This document shows positions 16,467 through 27,948 of a stretch of 64,000 bases of DNA, in pieces (position 1 is the stretch's first letter; every line of letters starts with the position of its first letter). Location: positions 1-64,000 of the forward strand of contig NZ_RXFS01000010.1 of assembly GCF_003952185.1 (NCBI RefSeq). Direction: 5' to 3'. A program made the position numbers and the translations under genes. This DNA comes from Variovorax sp. 679. GTDB lineage: Bacteria; Pseudomonadota; Gammaproteobacteria; Burkholderiales; Burkholderiaceae_C. Below the pieces are notes generated by a model that saw only the letters and a program-made list of their open reading frames with translations, was not told the origin of the DNA and ran no database searches.

Positions 16467-17800
16467 CGGACAGGCTCCAGCGTGGCTGCCAGCCTCCTGG
16501 CGCAGGATTCCGACTGCGCGGCATCGCGCGCCTCGACCATCACCCGCACCAGCGGCTCGGTGCCGCTCGCGCGGATCAGCACACGGCCGCTGTCGCCGAG
16601 CTCGGCCTCGATGCGTTGCGTTTCGGTCGCGAGCGCCTTGTTGGCCTTCCAGTCCTGGTCGGGCGCGAGGCGCACGTTGATCAGCGTCTGCGGAAAGAGA
16701 GTGACACCTTCGAGCAGCTGCGCCACCGTCTTGCCGCTGCGCACGCAGGCCTGCAGCACCTGCAGGGCACTCACGATGCCGTCGCCGGTGGTGTGGCGGT
16801 CGAGCGCCAGCAGGTGGCCGGAGCCCTCGCCGCCGAGCAGCCAGCCGCGCTTGTCGAGTTCCTCGAGCACGTAGCGGTCGCCGACCTTGGCGCGCACGAA
16901 CTCGATGCCCTGCTTGCGCAAGGCCATCTCGACGGCCTTGTTGGTCATGAGCGTGCCGACCACGCCCACCGGCTTGTCGCCGCGCGCGATGCGCTCGGAC
17001 ACCATCAGGTAGAGCAGTTCGTCGCCGTTGAACAGGCGCCCGCTGGCATCGACCAGCTGCAGGCGGTCGGCATCGCCGTCGAGGGCAATGCCGTAGTCGG
17101 CACCTTGCGTCGTCACCGCAGCCACCAGTGCCTCGGGATGCGTGGCGCCGAAGCCCTTGTTGATGTTGAGCCCGTCCGGCGAAACGCCGATGCTCGTCAC
17201 TTCCGCACCCAGCTCGTGGAACACGTTGGGTGCCACCTGGTAGGCCGCGCCGTGCGCCGCATCGACCACCAGCTTCATGTCGCGCAGGGTCAGGTCGTTG
17301 GCGAAGGTGCTCTTGCAGAACTCGATGTAGCGGCCGGGCGCATCGTTGAGGCGGCGGGCCTTGCCGAGGTTGGCGGAATCGACCCACACCGGGTCTTCTT
17401 CCAACGCGGCCTCGACGGCCAGCTCCCAGGCGTCGTCGAGCTTGGTGCCCTGCGCACTGAAGAACTTGATGCCGTTGTCGGGGTAGGCGTTGTGGCTGGC
17501 GCTGATCACCACGCCGAGGCTGGCCCGCTGGGCGCGCGTGAGATAGGCCACGCCCGGTGTCGGCAGCGGGCCGAGCAGCACGACGTCGACGCCGGCCGAG
17601 TTGAAGCCCGATTCAAGGGCCGATTCGAGCATGTAGCCCGAGATGCGGGTGTCCTTACCGATGAGCACCGTGGGGCGCGACTGGCTCTTCTTGAGCACAC
17701 GGCCCACGGCATGCGCGAGGCGCAGGACGAAGTCGGGCGTGATGGGTGCCTGGCCGACGGTGCCGCGGATGCCGTCGGTGCCGAAATATTTACGGGTCAT
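16463..17800 (-). CDS. glmM: Phosphoglucosamine mutase
   Basis: Converts glucosamine-6-phosphate to glucosamine-1-phosphate for UDP-GlcNAc, hence peptidoglycan and LPS. It has 445 residues from the ATG at 17800 (MTRKYFGTDGIRG). The phosphoserine loop is ISASHNAYPDNGIKFF (Ser near 102), the metal loop is ALDGDADRLQ (about 240-250), the sugar loop is GEGSGH, and the phosphate-binding RASGTEPLVRVMVE sits near the C-terminus. It overlaps folP upstream (ATGA) and the GNAT gene downstream. The ftsH-folP-glmM order is widely conserved. Confidence 0.97.
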   Translation of the reverse strand: MTRKYFGTDGIRGTVGQAPITPDFVLRLAHAVGRVLKKSQSRPTVLIGKDTRISGYMLESALESGFNSAGVDVVLLGPLPTPGVAYLTRAQRASLGVVISASHNAYPDNGIKFFSAQGTKLDDAWELAVEAALEEDPVWVDSANLGKARRLNDAPGRYIEFCKSTFANDLTLRDMKLVVDAAHGAAYQVAPNVFHELGAEVTSIGVSPDGLNINKGFGATHPEALVAAVTTQGADYGIALDGDADRLQLVDASGRLFNGDELLYLMVSERIARGDKPVGVVGTLMTNKAVEMALRKQGIEFVRAKVGDRYVLEELDKRGWLLGGEGSGHLLALDRHTTGDGIVSALQVLQACVRSGKTVAQLLEGVTLFPQTLINVRLAPDQDWKANKALATETQRIEAELGDSGRVLIRASGTEPLVRVMVEARDAAQSESCARRLAATLEPVR

Positions 17801-18681
17801 GTTGTTGATATTTGCTCTTGTGTTTGTTGTTGCGACTCTTGCGCCTTCATGGCGCGCCATACCGCGAGCGCCACCACCGTGTCGCGCACGTCGTGCACGC
17901 GCACCACGGCCGCTCCCCTGTCCACCGCCAGCACCGCCGCGGCGACGCTGGGCACGATGCGCTCGCCCGCCACCTCGATGCCGGTGACCGCGCCGATCGA
18001 CGACTTGCGTGACCAGCCCAGCAGCAGCGGATAACCGCCAGCAAGCAGTTCACACTGCCGCGCGAGCAAGGCGAAGTTCTGCGCCACCGTCTTGCCGAAG
18101 CCCACGCCGGGGTCGAGCGTGATGCGCGAGGGATCGACTCCCATCGTGCGCAGGAGTTGCACCTGCGCCTCGAGGAACGACAGCACTTCGGGAATCACGT
18201 CGCCCGCCATGGGCACGGCCTGCATGGTCTGCGGGTCTCGATGCATGTGCATCAGGCAGATGCCGCACGAAGGATGTGCCGCGACGGCTTCGCGCGCTCC
18301 CGGCTGGCGCAGCGCCCAGATGTCGTTGACGATGTCCGCGCCCAGCTCGAGCACAGCGCGCATGACTTCGGGCTTGTAGGTGTCGACGGAGATCGGCGCG
18401 TTCAGCTTCACCGCCTCGCGCACCACGGGCAGCACGCGCGCCAACTCAGCCTCGAGCGGCACCGCGGGGCTGCCGGGGCGGGTCGATTCGCCGCCGATGT
18501 CGAGGATGTCGGCCCCCTCCTTCAGCAGCTGCTCGCAGTGCCGAAGTGCCGTCTCGGTGGAGGCGTGAGCGCCGCCGTCGGAGAAAGAGTCGGGCGTGAC
18601 GTTGACGATACCCATCACGCGCGGCCGCGAGAGATCGATGCGGAAGCGGGAGGTCTGCCAGAAGGCGGCGCCGGCAGCCAA
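17797..18681 (-). CDS. folP: Dihydropteroate synthase
   Basis: Condenses p-aminobenzoate with the pterin pyrophosphate in folate synthesis; it is the sulfonamide target. The pterin-binding motifs are GIVNVTPDSFSDGG, DIGGESTRPG and DPGVGFGKT, followed by GWSRKSSIG. I chose the TTG at 18681 (294 residues) because the alternative GTG at 18744, which overlaps the ftsH stop, would place a terminator-like hairpin inside the reading frame. Neither start has a strong ribosome binding site, so the N-terminus is uncertain. The stop overlaps the glmM ATG. Confidence 0.93.
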   Translation of the reverse strand: MAAGAAFWQTSRFRIDLSRPRVMGIVNVTPDSFSDGGAHASTETALRHCEQLLKEGADILDIGGESTRPGSPAVPLEAELARVLPVVREAVKLNAPISVDTYKPEVMRAVLELGADIVNDIWALRQPGAREAVAAHPSCGICLMHMHRDPQTMQAVPMAGDVIPEVLSFLEAQVQLLRTMGVDPSRITLDPGVGFGKTVAQNFALLARQCELLAGGYPLLLGWSRKSSIGAVTGIEVAGERIVPSVAAAVLAVDRGAAVVRVHDVRDTVVALAVWRAMKAQESQQQTQEQISTT

Positions 18682-18694
18682 GTGCCCGCCATCG

Positions 18695-18716
18695 AAAACG
18701 GGGCCAGAGGCCCCGT
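18695..18716 (-). terminator. Hairpin with T-run just after ftsH
   Basis: ACGGGGCC / GGCCCCGT form a perfect 8-base-pair stem with a 3-base loop, followed on the minus strand by TTTT. It lies 25 bases past the ftsH stop and in front of the folP coding core, so it probably reduces folP-glmM transcription from the ftsH promoter. Confidence 0.65.
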
Positions 18717-18740
18717 TGTGGTTTGACGCCTGGCTCGCGC

Positions 18741-20657
18741 TCACGCTGCGTTGGGAGCCGGGTCGGTCGACACGGCCGGCGTGCCGCCGCTGCCACCATT
18801 GCCCGAAGGCGGGATGCGCGGCGTCCAGTCCTTGGGCGGACGCGGAGCGCGACCGGCCATGATGTCGTCGAGCTGTTCGCTGTCGATGGTTTCCCATTCG
18901 AGCAGCGCCTTGGCCATGGCGTGCATCTTGTCGCTGTTCTCTTCGATCAGGTGACGCGCCAGGGCGTACTGCTCGTCGATGATGCGGCGCACTTCGGAGT
19001 CGACCTTTTCCATGGTCTGCTCGCTCATGTTCGTGGTCTTGGTGACCGAACGGCCCAGGAACACTTCGCCTTCGTTCTCGGCGTAGACCATCGGGCCCAG
19101 GGCATCGCTCATGCCGTATTTCATGACCATGTCGCGCGCCAGATTGGTGGCACGCTCGAAGTCGTTGCTGGCGCCGGTGGTCATCTGGTGCATGAACACT
19201 TCTTCGGCAATGCGGCCACCGAACAGCATGCTGATCTGGTTCAGCATGTATTCGCGGTCATAGCTGTAGCGGTCCTGCGAAGGCAGGCTCATGGTCACGC
19301 CGAGGGCGCGGCCGCGCGGAATGATCGTGACCTTGTGGACGGGGTCGCACTTGGGCAGCAGCTTGCCGATGAGGGCGTGGCCGGACTCGTGGTAGGCCGT
19401 GTTGCGGCGCTCTTCCTCGGGCATGACCATGCTCTTGCGCTCGGGGCCCATGAAGATCTTGTCCTTGGCCTTCTCGAAGTCCTGCATCTCGACCACGCGC
19501 GCGTTGCGGCGGGCGGCCATCAGGGCAGCTTCGTTGCAGAGGTTGGCCAGGTCGGCGCCGGACATGCCGGGCGTGCCGCGGGCGATCACGCTCGGGTTCA
19601 CGTCCTGGCCCAGCGGGACCTTGCGCATGTGAACGCCAAGGATCTGCTCGCGGCCGCGGATGTCGGGCAGCGTGACGTAGACCTGGCGATCGAAACGGCC
19701 GGGGCGCAGCAGCGCGGCGTCCAGGATGTCGGGGCGGTTGGTGGCTGCCACCACGATCACGCCGAGGTTGGTTTCGAAGCCGTCCATCTCGACCAGCATC
19801 TGGTTGAGCGTCTGCTCGCGTTCGTCGTTGCCGCCGCCGAGGCCGGCGCCGCGCTGACGGCCCACAGCATCGATTTCGTCGATGAAGATGATGCAGGGAG
19901 CGTTCTTCTTGGCGTTCTCGAACATGTCGCGGACACGGGCAGCACCCACGCCGACGAACATTTCAACGAAGTCGGACCCCGAGATCGAGAAGAAAGGCAC
20001 CTTGGCTTCGCCGGCGATCGACTTGGCCAGCAGCGTCTTGCCGGTGCCGGGAGGGCCGACCAGCAGCAGGCCACGGGGAATACGGCCGCCGAGCTTCTGG
20101 AAGCGCTGCGGATCTTTCAGGAAGTCGACGACTTCACGGACTTCTTCCTTGGCTTCATCGCAGCCCGCGACGTCGGCGAAAGTGACCGTGTTGTTGTTCT
20201 CATCCATCATGCGGGCCTTGCTCTTGCCGAAGCTGAACGCCCCGCCCTTGCCGCCGCCCTGCATCTGTCGCATGAAGTAGATCCAGACGCCGATCAGCAG
20301 CAGCATCGGGCCCCAGCTGACCAGCAGGGTCATGAGCAGGGAGCTTTCCTCGCGCGGCTTGACGTCGAACTTGACGTTGTGGTCGATCAGGTCGCCCACG
20401 AGGCCGCGGTCGAGGACCGTGGCGGTCGTGCGGATCTTGCGATCGTCATTGGTGACGGCAATGATCTCGCCGCCGGCGGCGCCTTCAGGAATGACGGCGC
20501 TCTTGATCTGGTTGTTCCGGACCTGGTCCAGGAACTCGGAGTAGCTGACTGTCCCCGAGCCGACGCCACCGCGGGTGTCGAACTGCTTGAACACAGTGAA
20601 CAACACCATGGCAATGACGAGCCATACGGCAACTTTGGAAAACCACTGATTGTTCAA
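18741..20657 (-). CDS. ftsH: ATP-dependent zinc metalloprotease FtsH
   Basis: Membrane-anchored AAA+ protease that degrades unassembled membrane proteins and regulators such as LpxC and sigma-32. It has 638 residues from the TTG at 20657 (N-terminus LNNQWFSKVAVWLVIAMVL). Two membrane helices flank a periplasmic domain; then come Walker A GPPGTGKT, Walker B IIFIDEIDAVG, the second region of homology NRPDILDAALLRPGRFDRQ, and the zinc site HESGHALIGKLL. The C-terminus is rich in Pro and Gly. The operon is rlmE-ftsH-folP-glmM. The conserved LpxC link fits the many lipid A genes nearby. Confidence 0.97.
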   Translation of the reverse strand: MNNQWFSKVAVWLVIAMVLFTVFKQFDTRGGVGSGTVSYSEFLDQVRNNQIKSAVIPEGAAGGEIIAVTNDDRKIRTTATVLDRGLVGDLIDHNVKFDVKPREESSLLMTLLVSWGPMLLLIGVWIYFMRQMQGGGKGGAFSFGKSKARMMDENNNTVTFADVAGCDEAKEEVREVVDFLKDPQRFQKLGGRIPRGLLLVGPPGTGKTLLAKSIAGEAKVPFFSISGSDFVEMFVGVGAARVRDMFENAKKNAPCIIFIDEIDAVGRQRGAGLGGGNDEREQTLNQMLVEMDGFETNLGVIVVAATNRPDILDAALLRPGRFDRQVYVTLPDIRGREQILGVHMRKVPLGQDVNPSVIARGTPGMSGADLANLCNEAALMAARRNARVVEMQDFEKAKDKIFMGPERKSMVMPEEERRNTAYHESGHALIGKLLPKCDPVHKVTIIPRGRALGVTMSLPSQDRYSYDREYMLNQISMLFGGRIAEEVFMHQMTTGASNDFERATNLARDMVMKYGMSDALGPMVYAENEGEVFLGRSVTKTTNMSEQTMEKVDSEVRRIIDEQYALARHLIEENSDKMHAMAKALLEWETIDSEQLDDIMAGRAPRPPKDWTPRIPPSGNGGSGGTPAVSTDPAPNAA

Positions 20658-20663
20658 ACGAAA

Positions 20664-20667
20664 CTCC
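20664..20667 (-). promoter_or_regulatory. Ribosome binding site fixing the ftsH TTG start
   Basis: GGAG stands six bases before the TTG at 20657. The upstream in-frame start at 20717 has no such site and would add an uncharacteristic N-terminus. Confidence 0.75.
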
Positions 20668-20823
20668 AGGCTAAGGCGCGTGACAGGTGGATGAAAAAAC
20701 GCGCTGTGGGTACGCAATTGCGCCCCATTTTAGGCTTTTCAAGCTACGAAAAGCGGGCATTTCCCTAATGCGGCCATAGCCTGGCATGGCTTTGTGCCGC
20801 CGGCCGTGTTGCTTGGCACGGTT

Positions 20824-21492
20824 TCAAGGCGTATCCACGGCCTTCAGTCCTACGCCGACCAGGAAAGTCTCGGCCGACTTGTCCCGCGACGCCTTGGGCT
20901 TGAAGGGCTTCGCCACGCGGAAATTCGCCTTGAAGAGCTTCACCAGCTCGTCGTAGCCGCTGCCGTGGAAAACCTTGGCCACCAGCGCTCCCTCGGGCTT
21001 CAGGTGGTGCTGGGCGAAGTCGATGGCGAGCTCGATCAGGTGCGACACCCTGGCGGCATCAGCCGAATGGATGCCCGACAGGTTGGGCGCCATGTCCGAA
21101 ACGACAAGATCGGCCTTGCGGCCCGCCAGGACGCCCAGCAGTTGCTGCAGCAGCGCGTCTTCGCGGAAATCCCCCTGGAGGAAAGTCACGCCCTCGATGG
21201 GCTCCATCGGCAGGATGTCGAGCGAGATGATGGTGCCGTTCAGCTCACCGGACGCGGCGCCGCCGGGCGACATGCGCCGCCGCAGGTACTGGCTCCAGGC
21301 GCCGGGGGTGGAACCGAGGTCCACCACCAGTTGGCCCGGCCTGACGAGGCCGAGCGCCTCATCGATCTCCTTGAGCTTGTAGGCGGCGCGCGCGCGATAG
21401 CCCTCCTTCGTGGCCAGCTTCACGTAGGGGTCGTTGATATGGTCGTGCAGCCACGCCTTGTTGACTTTCTTGCTTTTGGCTTTGGTGCTCAT
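20824..21492 (-). CDS. rlmE: 23S rRNA (uridine-2'-O-)-methyltransferase RlmE (FtsJ/RrmJ)
   Basis: SAM-dependent methyltransferase acting on 23S rRNA of the large subunit (Um2552 in E. coli numbering), heat-shock induced in E. coli. It has 222 residues from the ATG at 21492. The SAM motif VVDLGSTPGAWSQYL is in the first third, the aspartate is in VVSDMAPNLSG, and the catalytic lysine stretch is GALVAKVFHG. It precedes ftsH in the same direction, with 166 bases between them. It diverges from yhbY across only 33 bases. Confidence 0.96.
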   Translation of the reverse strand: MSTKAKSKKVNKAWLHDHINDPYVKLATKEGYRARAAYKLKEIDEALGLVRPGQLVVDLGSTPGAWSQYLRRRMSPGGAASGELNGTIISLDILPMEPIEGVTFLQGDFREDALLQQLLGVLAGRKADLVVSDMAPNLSGIHSADAARVSHLIELAIDFAQHHLKPEGALVAKVFHGSGYDELVKLFKANFRVAKPFKPKASRDKSAETFLVGVGLKAVDTP

Positions 21493-21525
21493 GGGGGTCT
21501 TCGTGTACGGGTCGATAATACGGGG

Positions 21526-22005
21526 ATGCCCGCCATTCAACTTACCCCTGCCGAGCGCAAGGTGCACCGCGCCGAAGCTCACCACCTGGATCCGATCGTC
21601 ATGGTCGGTGGAGACGGGCTCACCCCAGCCGTGAAGAAAGAAGCCGACGCGGCGCTCAAGGCCCACGGCCTGATCAAGATCCGCGTTTTCTCCGACGACC
21701 GCCTGGCCCGCGACGCCATGCTGCGCGAGCTGGCCGAAGAGCTCGACGCCGCCCCGATCCAGCACATCGGCAAGCTGCTGGTGCTGTGGCGCCCCAAGGT
21801 CGAGAAGGAACGCGTGGTCGACGAAGACCGCATGCCCGGCCCGCGCGATGTGAAGATCGTCAAGTACAGCAAGCGCGGCGGCCAGCGGCCTGAGATCAAG
21901 ACCCTGCGCGTGCTCGGCAACCAGCGCCTGACGCCCGGCGGCACCATCAAGCGCGCCAAGGCGAAACGGCCCCTGTCGGCCAAGAAACGCAACCAGGCGG
22001 ATTGA
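21526..22005 (+). CDS. YhbY family RNA-binding protein (CRM domain)
   Basis: 159-residue protein. The first 95 residues form a CRM/YhbY domain (LTPAERKVHRAEAHHLDPIV, GLTPAVKKEADAALKAHGLI), which in E. coli associates with pre-50S ribosomes. The C-terminal 60 residues are basic and probably disordered (KRAKAKRPLSAKKRNQ). The ATG has only a weak ribosome site (CGGGG). It diverges from rlmE, another 50S-associated factor, an arrangement found in many proteobacteria. Its stop overlaps the next gene. Confidence 0.9.
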   Translation: MPAIQLTPAERKVHRAEAHHLDPIVMVGGDGLTPAVKKEADAALKAHGLIKIRVFSDDRLARDAMLRELAEELDAAPIQHIGKLLVLWRPKVEKERVVDEDRMPGPRDVKIVKYSKRGGQRPEIKTLRVLGNQRLTPGGTIKRAKAKRPLSAKKRNQAD

Positions 22006-22769
22006 GCCTGGTGTCAGCAGTGCAAGGCGCCCAGCGCCACATCCTCTGCATGAAGTGGGGCACGAAATACGGCCCCGAATACGTCAACCGGCTCTACGCG
22101 ATGGTCCGCCGCAACCTCAGCGGCGACTTCAAGTTCGTGTGCCTGACCGACGACGGCAACGGCATCCACCCCGAGGTGAGCTGCCTGCCGATTCCTCCGC
22201 TCAATCTGCACCTGGCCCCCGGCCAGCGTGACGGCGCCTGGAAGAAGCTCACCACCTTCGAGCAGGACCTGCACGGCCTGCGCGGCCCCGCCCTCTTTCT
22301 CGACCTCGATGTGGTCGTTGTGGGCAGCCTGGACGCCTTCTTCGAGCAACCGGGAGAGTTCCTGATCATCCACGACTACGACCGCCCCTGGCGGCGCGGC
22401 CGGATCACAGGCAACTCGTCGGTCTACCGCTTCGAGCTGGGCGCCCATGCCGACGTGCTGGCGTATTTCCGGAACAACATGGACAAGGTCCAGGCCGAGT
22501 ACCGCAACGAGCAGACCTACCTGTCGGACGTGCTTCACAAGCAAGGCAAGCTGGCCTACTGGCCCGACGGCTGGTGCCCGAGCTTCAAGTACCACGGCAT
22601 TCCTACCTGGCCGACCAACTACTGGGAAGAGCCCTTCGTGCCGGAGGGCGCGCGCATCATGGTGTTCCATGGCGAGTGCAATCCACCTGACGCCCTCGCG
22701 GGCCGCCGCAACCGAGCCTTCCGGTTCATCAAGCCGGCACGCTGGGTCGCGGAATTCTGGAAAGAATAG
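22002..22769 (+). CDS. Glycosyltransferase-like protein of unknown specificity
   Basis: 255 residues from a TTG that overlaps the yhbY stop; a GTG at 22011 is an equally good start. The protein has a GT-A-like look: HILCMKWGTKYGPEYVNRLYAMV near the N-terminus and the acidic motif FLDLDVVVVGSLDAFF near 97-112, a DxD-type metal site. It lacks a membrane segment. The acceptor and donor are unknown; an LPS or surface-glycan role is a guess from the general envelope context. It ends before a very strong terminator. Confidence 0.75.
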   Translation: MSLVSAVQGAQRHILCMKWGTKYGPEYVNRLYAMVRRNLSGDFKFVCLTDDGNGIHPEVSCLPIPPLNLHLAPGQRDGAWKKLTTFEQDLHGLRGPALFLDLDVVVVGSLDAFFEQPGEFLIIHDYDRPWRRGRITGNSSVYRFELGAHADVLAYFRNNMDKVQAEYRNEQTYLSDVLHKQGKLAYWPDGWCPSFKYHGIPTWPTNYWEEPFVPEGARIMVFHGECNPPDALAGRRNRAFRFIKPARWVAEFWKE

Positions 22770-22790
22770 GTAGCGCGAGAGGTAGAAACG

Positions 22791-22818
22791 AAAAAGCCGA
22801 CCTTCGGGTCGGCTTTTT
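22791..22818. terminator. Bidirectional terminator with TTCG tetraloop
   Basis: AAAAAGCCGACC and GGTCGGCTTTTT form a perfect 12-base-pair stem around the stable tetraloop TTCG, with A/T runs on both sides. It lies between the convergent glycosyltransferase-like and DUF4149 genes. Confidence 0.93.
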
Positions 22819-22837
22819 CTTTGCCATGTCGCCGTCT

Positions 22838-23263
22838 TCAGCCCGCCGTGCGGCCTCCAATGCGCCACAGCACCACGCCGGCGCAGAGCCACTGCACGAA
22901 GTACATGCCGGTGCCCATCGCGTGCCAGAGCTTCAGGTTCTCGCGCGCCACGATGCGCGGGGCCACTGCGTATTGCTGGAGCAACGCCAGCAGCAGCGCC
23001 CCCAGGATGAAGAAGATGGTCGTCATCGCCGGCCCGCTCATGCGCTCATCGGCCTTCGACCTGAAATGGATCAGCAGGATCACCCCGCAGGCGATGGCGA
23101 TCCAGCTCTGAGCCTCGAACAGCTGCGCCGCGAAATTGCCCGCCACCGCCGGATTGCCCAGCTTCGCGAAGAGCATCGGCACGACCAGGAAGCCGATCGT
23201 CGTCAGGCTGCCCCACCAGAAGGCAGCCAGCATCAGCGCAATACGGTCCTTCAGGTCCATCAT
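22838..23263 (-). CDS. DUF4149 domain-containing membrane protein
   Basis: 141-residue inner-membrane protein with four predicted helices (about 8-30, 44-65, 78-98, 112-135). The pattern (ALMLAAFWWGSLTTIGFLVVPMLF) fits the DUF4149 family, whose function is unknown. It follows greA with 11 bases between them and is likely co-transcribed; the pairing is common in Burkholderiales. A second ATG directly after the first is an alternative start. Confidence 0.85.
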   Translation of the reverse strand: MMDLKDRIALMLAAFWWGSLTTIGFLVVPMLFAKLGNPAVAGNFAAQLFEAQSWIAIACGVILLIHFRSKADERMSGPAMTTIFFILGALLLALLQQYAVAPRIVARENLKLWHAMGTGMYFVQWLCAGVVLWRIGGRTAG

Positions 23264-23274
23264 GCGCGCGGCAA

Positions 23275-23751
23275 TCAGAGGTAGCTGACCGCCACGATCT
23301 CGTAGCGCTTGAGGCCGCCGGGCGTCTGCACCTCGGCGGTGTCGCCCTCTTCCTTGCCGATGAGCGCGCGCGCGATCGGGCTGGACACGTTGATGAGGCC
23401 GTGCTTCAGGTCAGCCTCGTCCTCGCCCACGATCTGGTACTTGACAGCATCGCCGCTGTCTTCTTCCTCGAGCTCGACGGTCGAGCCGAACACCACCTTG
23501 CCGCCCGCATCGAGTTCGGTCGGATCGATCACCTGGGAAGCGGAGAGCTTGCCCTCGATTTCGAGAATGCGGCCTTCGATGAAGCCCTGGCGATCCTTGG
23601 CCGATTCGTACTCGGCGTTTTCGCTGATGTCGCCCTGCGCGCGCGCCTCGGCGATCGCATTGATGATGGCAGGACGGTCCACCGACTTGAGCCGGCGCAA
23701 TTCTTCGCGCAGCTTCTCCGCGCCGCGCTTGGTGATGGGGATGGTCGCCAT
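23275..23751 (-). CDS. greA: Transcription elongation factor GreA
   Basis: 158-residue factor that stimulates RNA cleavage by backtracked RNA polymerase. The N-terminal coiled coil (about 8-75, with REELRRLKSVDRPAIINAIAEAR and the acidic tip GDISENAEYESAKDRQ) and the C-terminal FKBP-like domain (SPIARALIGKEEGDTAEVQTP) are complete. It lies downstream of carB and the Kdo hydroxylase gene, separated from the latter by a strong hairpin. Confidence 0.97.
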   Translation of the reverse strand: MATIPITKRGAEKLREELRRLKSVDRPAIINAIAEARAQGDISENAEYESAKDRQGFIEGRILEIEGKLSASQVIDPTELDAGGKVVFGSTVELEEEDSGDAVKYQIVGEDEADLKHGLINVSSPIARALIGKEEGDTAEVQTPGGLKRYEIVAVSYL

Positions 23752-23773
23752 ATCTAGTTCTCCATAAAGCGAA

Positions 23774-23799
23774 ACCGCCGAACGCTGCCGTTCGGCGGT
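23774..23799 (-). terminator. Hairpin between kdoO and greA
   Basis: ACCGCCGAACG / CGTTCGGCGGT form a perfect 11-base-pair stem with a 4-base loop. On the minus strand it is followed by TTCGCTTT, an imperfect T-run. It may attenuate read-through into greA; the greA start is 23 bases past it. Confidence 0.65.
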
Positions 23800-23815
23800 C
23801 GATGGGGGACGGCGC

Positions 23816-24685
23816 TCAGACGAGCGTCCGTCCAGTCAGCCGGCTCAGGATGGCGAGCGGGCTCGAAGCGGGATTGTATTGCTTGGAAGCGTCCAGGTGG
23901 AGCGTCTGCTCGAGCATGTACTGACCCGCCATCACGGCGTGCGAGGTCTGGTCGGAGAAGCACACCCACACCGAACCCGGCGGAAACTTGGCGGTTTCCT
24001 GCGGCGAGCTTTCCTGGTATGCCATGTCCGACTTCATGCCGTCGTGCAGTTGCAGCATGAGGTGGTCGTACTCGCTGCGGAACGACTTGGTCACGTGCAG
24101 CGCCTGCAGCAGCTTCGCCTGCCAGCGCGAATACGGCTTGGCGCGCGGCAGGAAGCGCTTGGCGATGTCCTCGAAAGGCTCGCCCACACGCCACACGCGC
24201 GGCGCGCCTTCAGGATTGACGTTGGTGAACACGCGCAGGATCCGCTCGCCGTAGTTAGGCCGCGACGGGAACGAATCGACGTGCAGACGCCGGTCGTCGG
24301 CGCGCCACGACTGCACCCGCGTCTCGACTTGCGCCGGCCGGTAGCTGGTGGGCGCGAGCCGCAAGGCCGGCGCGTAGTGCGGCAGCAGCCCATGGATGAG
24401 CCGCGTGGCCTGCGCCCGGAAGCGGCCCACCATCGCGGCCGCCGTGCGCTGCACCGCCTCGTCGCCCACGGCGCCCTTGAGCTTGCCGTTGGCGTCGAGG
24501 CTGATGTTGCGCACGTCCGGCGACAGCAGGTTGGGCGTCAGCAGGCTGCGCTCCTCGGGCAGCAGCTCGAAGCCCAGGCGCGGAAAGTACAGCACCTTGC
24601 CCGCTTCCAGTTCCGCGATCCACGCCTCGTTGGGCGTGGCCGCGCTCCAGTCTGTCAGGCCGAGTTCGACGAGCTGCGTTTCCAT
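23816..24685 (-). CDS. kdoO: Kdo hydroxylase family protein (Fe(II)/2-oxoglutarate-dependent)
   Basis: 289-residue protein of the KdoO family, which hydroxylates C3 of Kdo in the LPS inner core to give Ko. The N-terminus WIAELEAGKVLYFPRLGFEL and the LLTPNLLSPDVRNISLD segment are characteristic. RRLHVDSFPSRPNYGERILR (about 150-170) has the HxD iron-binding pair, and VWCFSD-like VSHAV region near 260 carries later conserved residues. It starts 14 bases after the carB stop. Its link to carB is probably positional only. kdsB at 4.1 kb makes the activated form of the same sugar. Confidence 0.85.
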   Translation of the reverse strand: METQLVELGLTDWSAATPNEAWIAELEAGKVLYFPRLGFELLPEERSLLTPNLLSPDVRNISLDANGKLKGAVGDEAVQRTAAAMVGRFRAQATRLIHGLLPHYAPALRLAPTSYRPAQVETRVQSWRADDRRLHVDSFPSRPNYGERILRVFTNVNPEGAPRVWRVGEPFEDIAKRFLPRAKPYSRWQAKLLQALHVTKSFRSEYDHLMLQLHDGMKSDMAYQESSPQETAKFPPGSVWVCFSDQTSHAVMAGQYMLEQTLHLDASKQYNPASSPLAILSRLTGRTLV

Positions 24686-24699
24686 GATGGCGATGCCGC

Positions 24700-27940
<3,241 letters not shown>

Positions 27941-27948
<8 letters not shown>

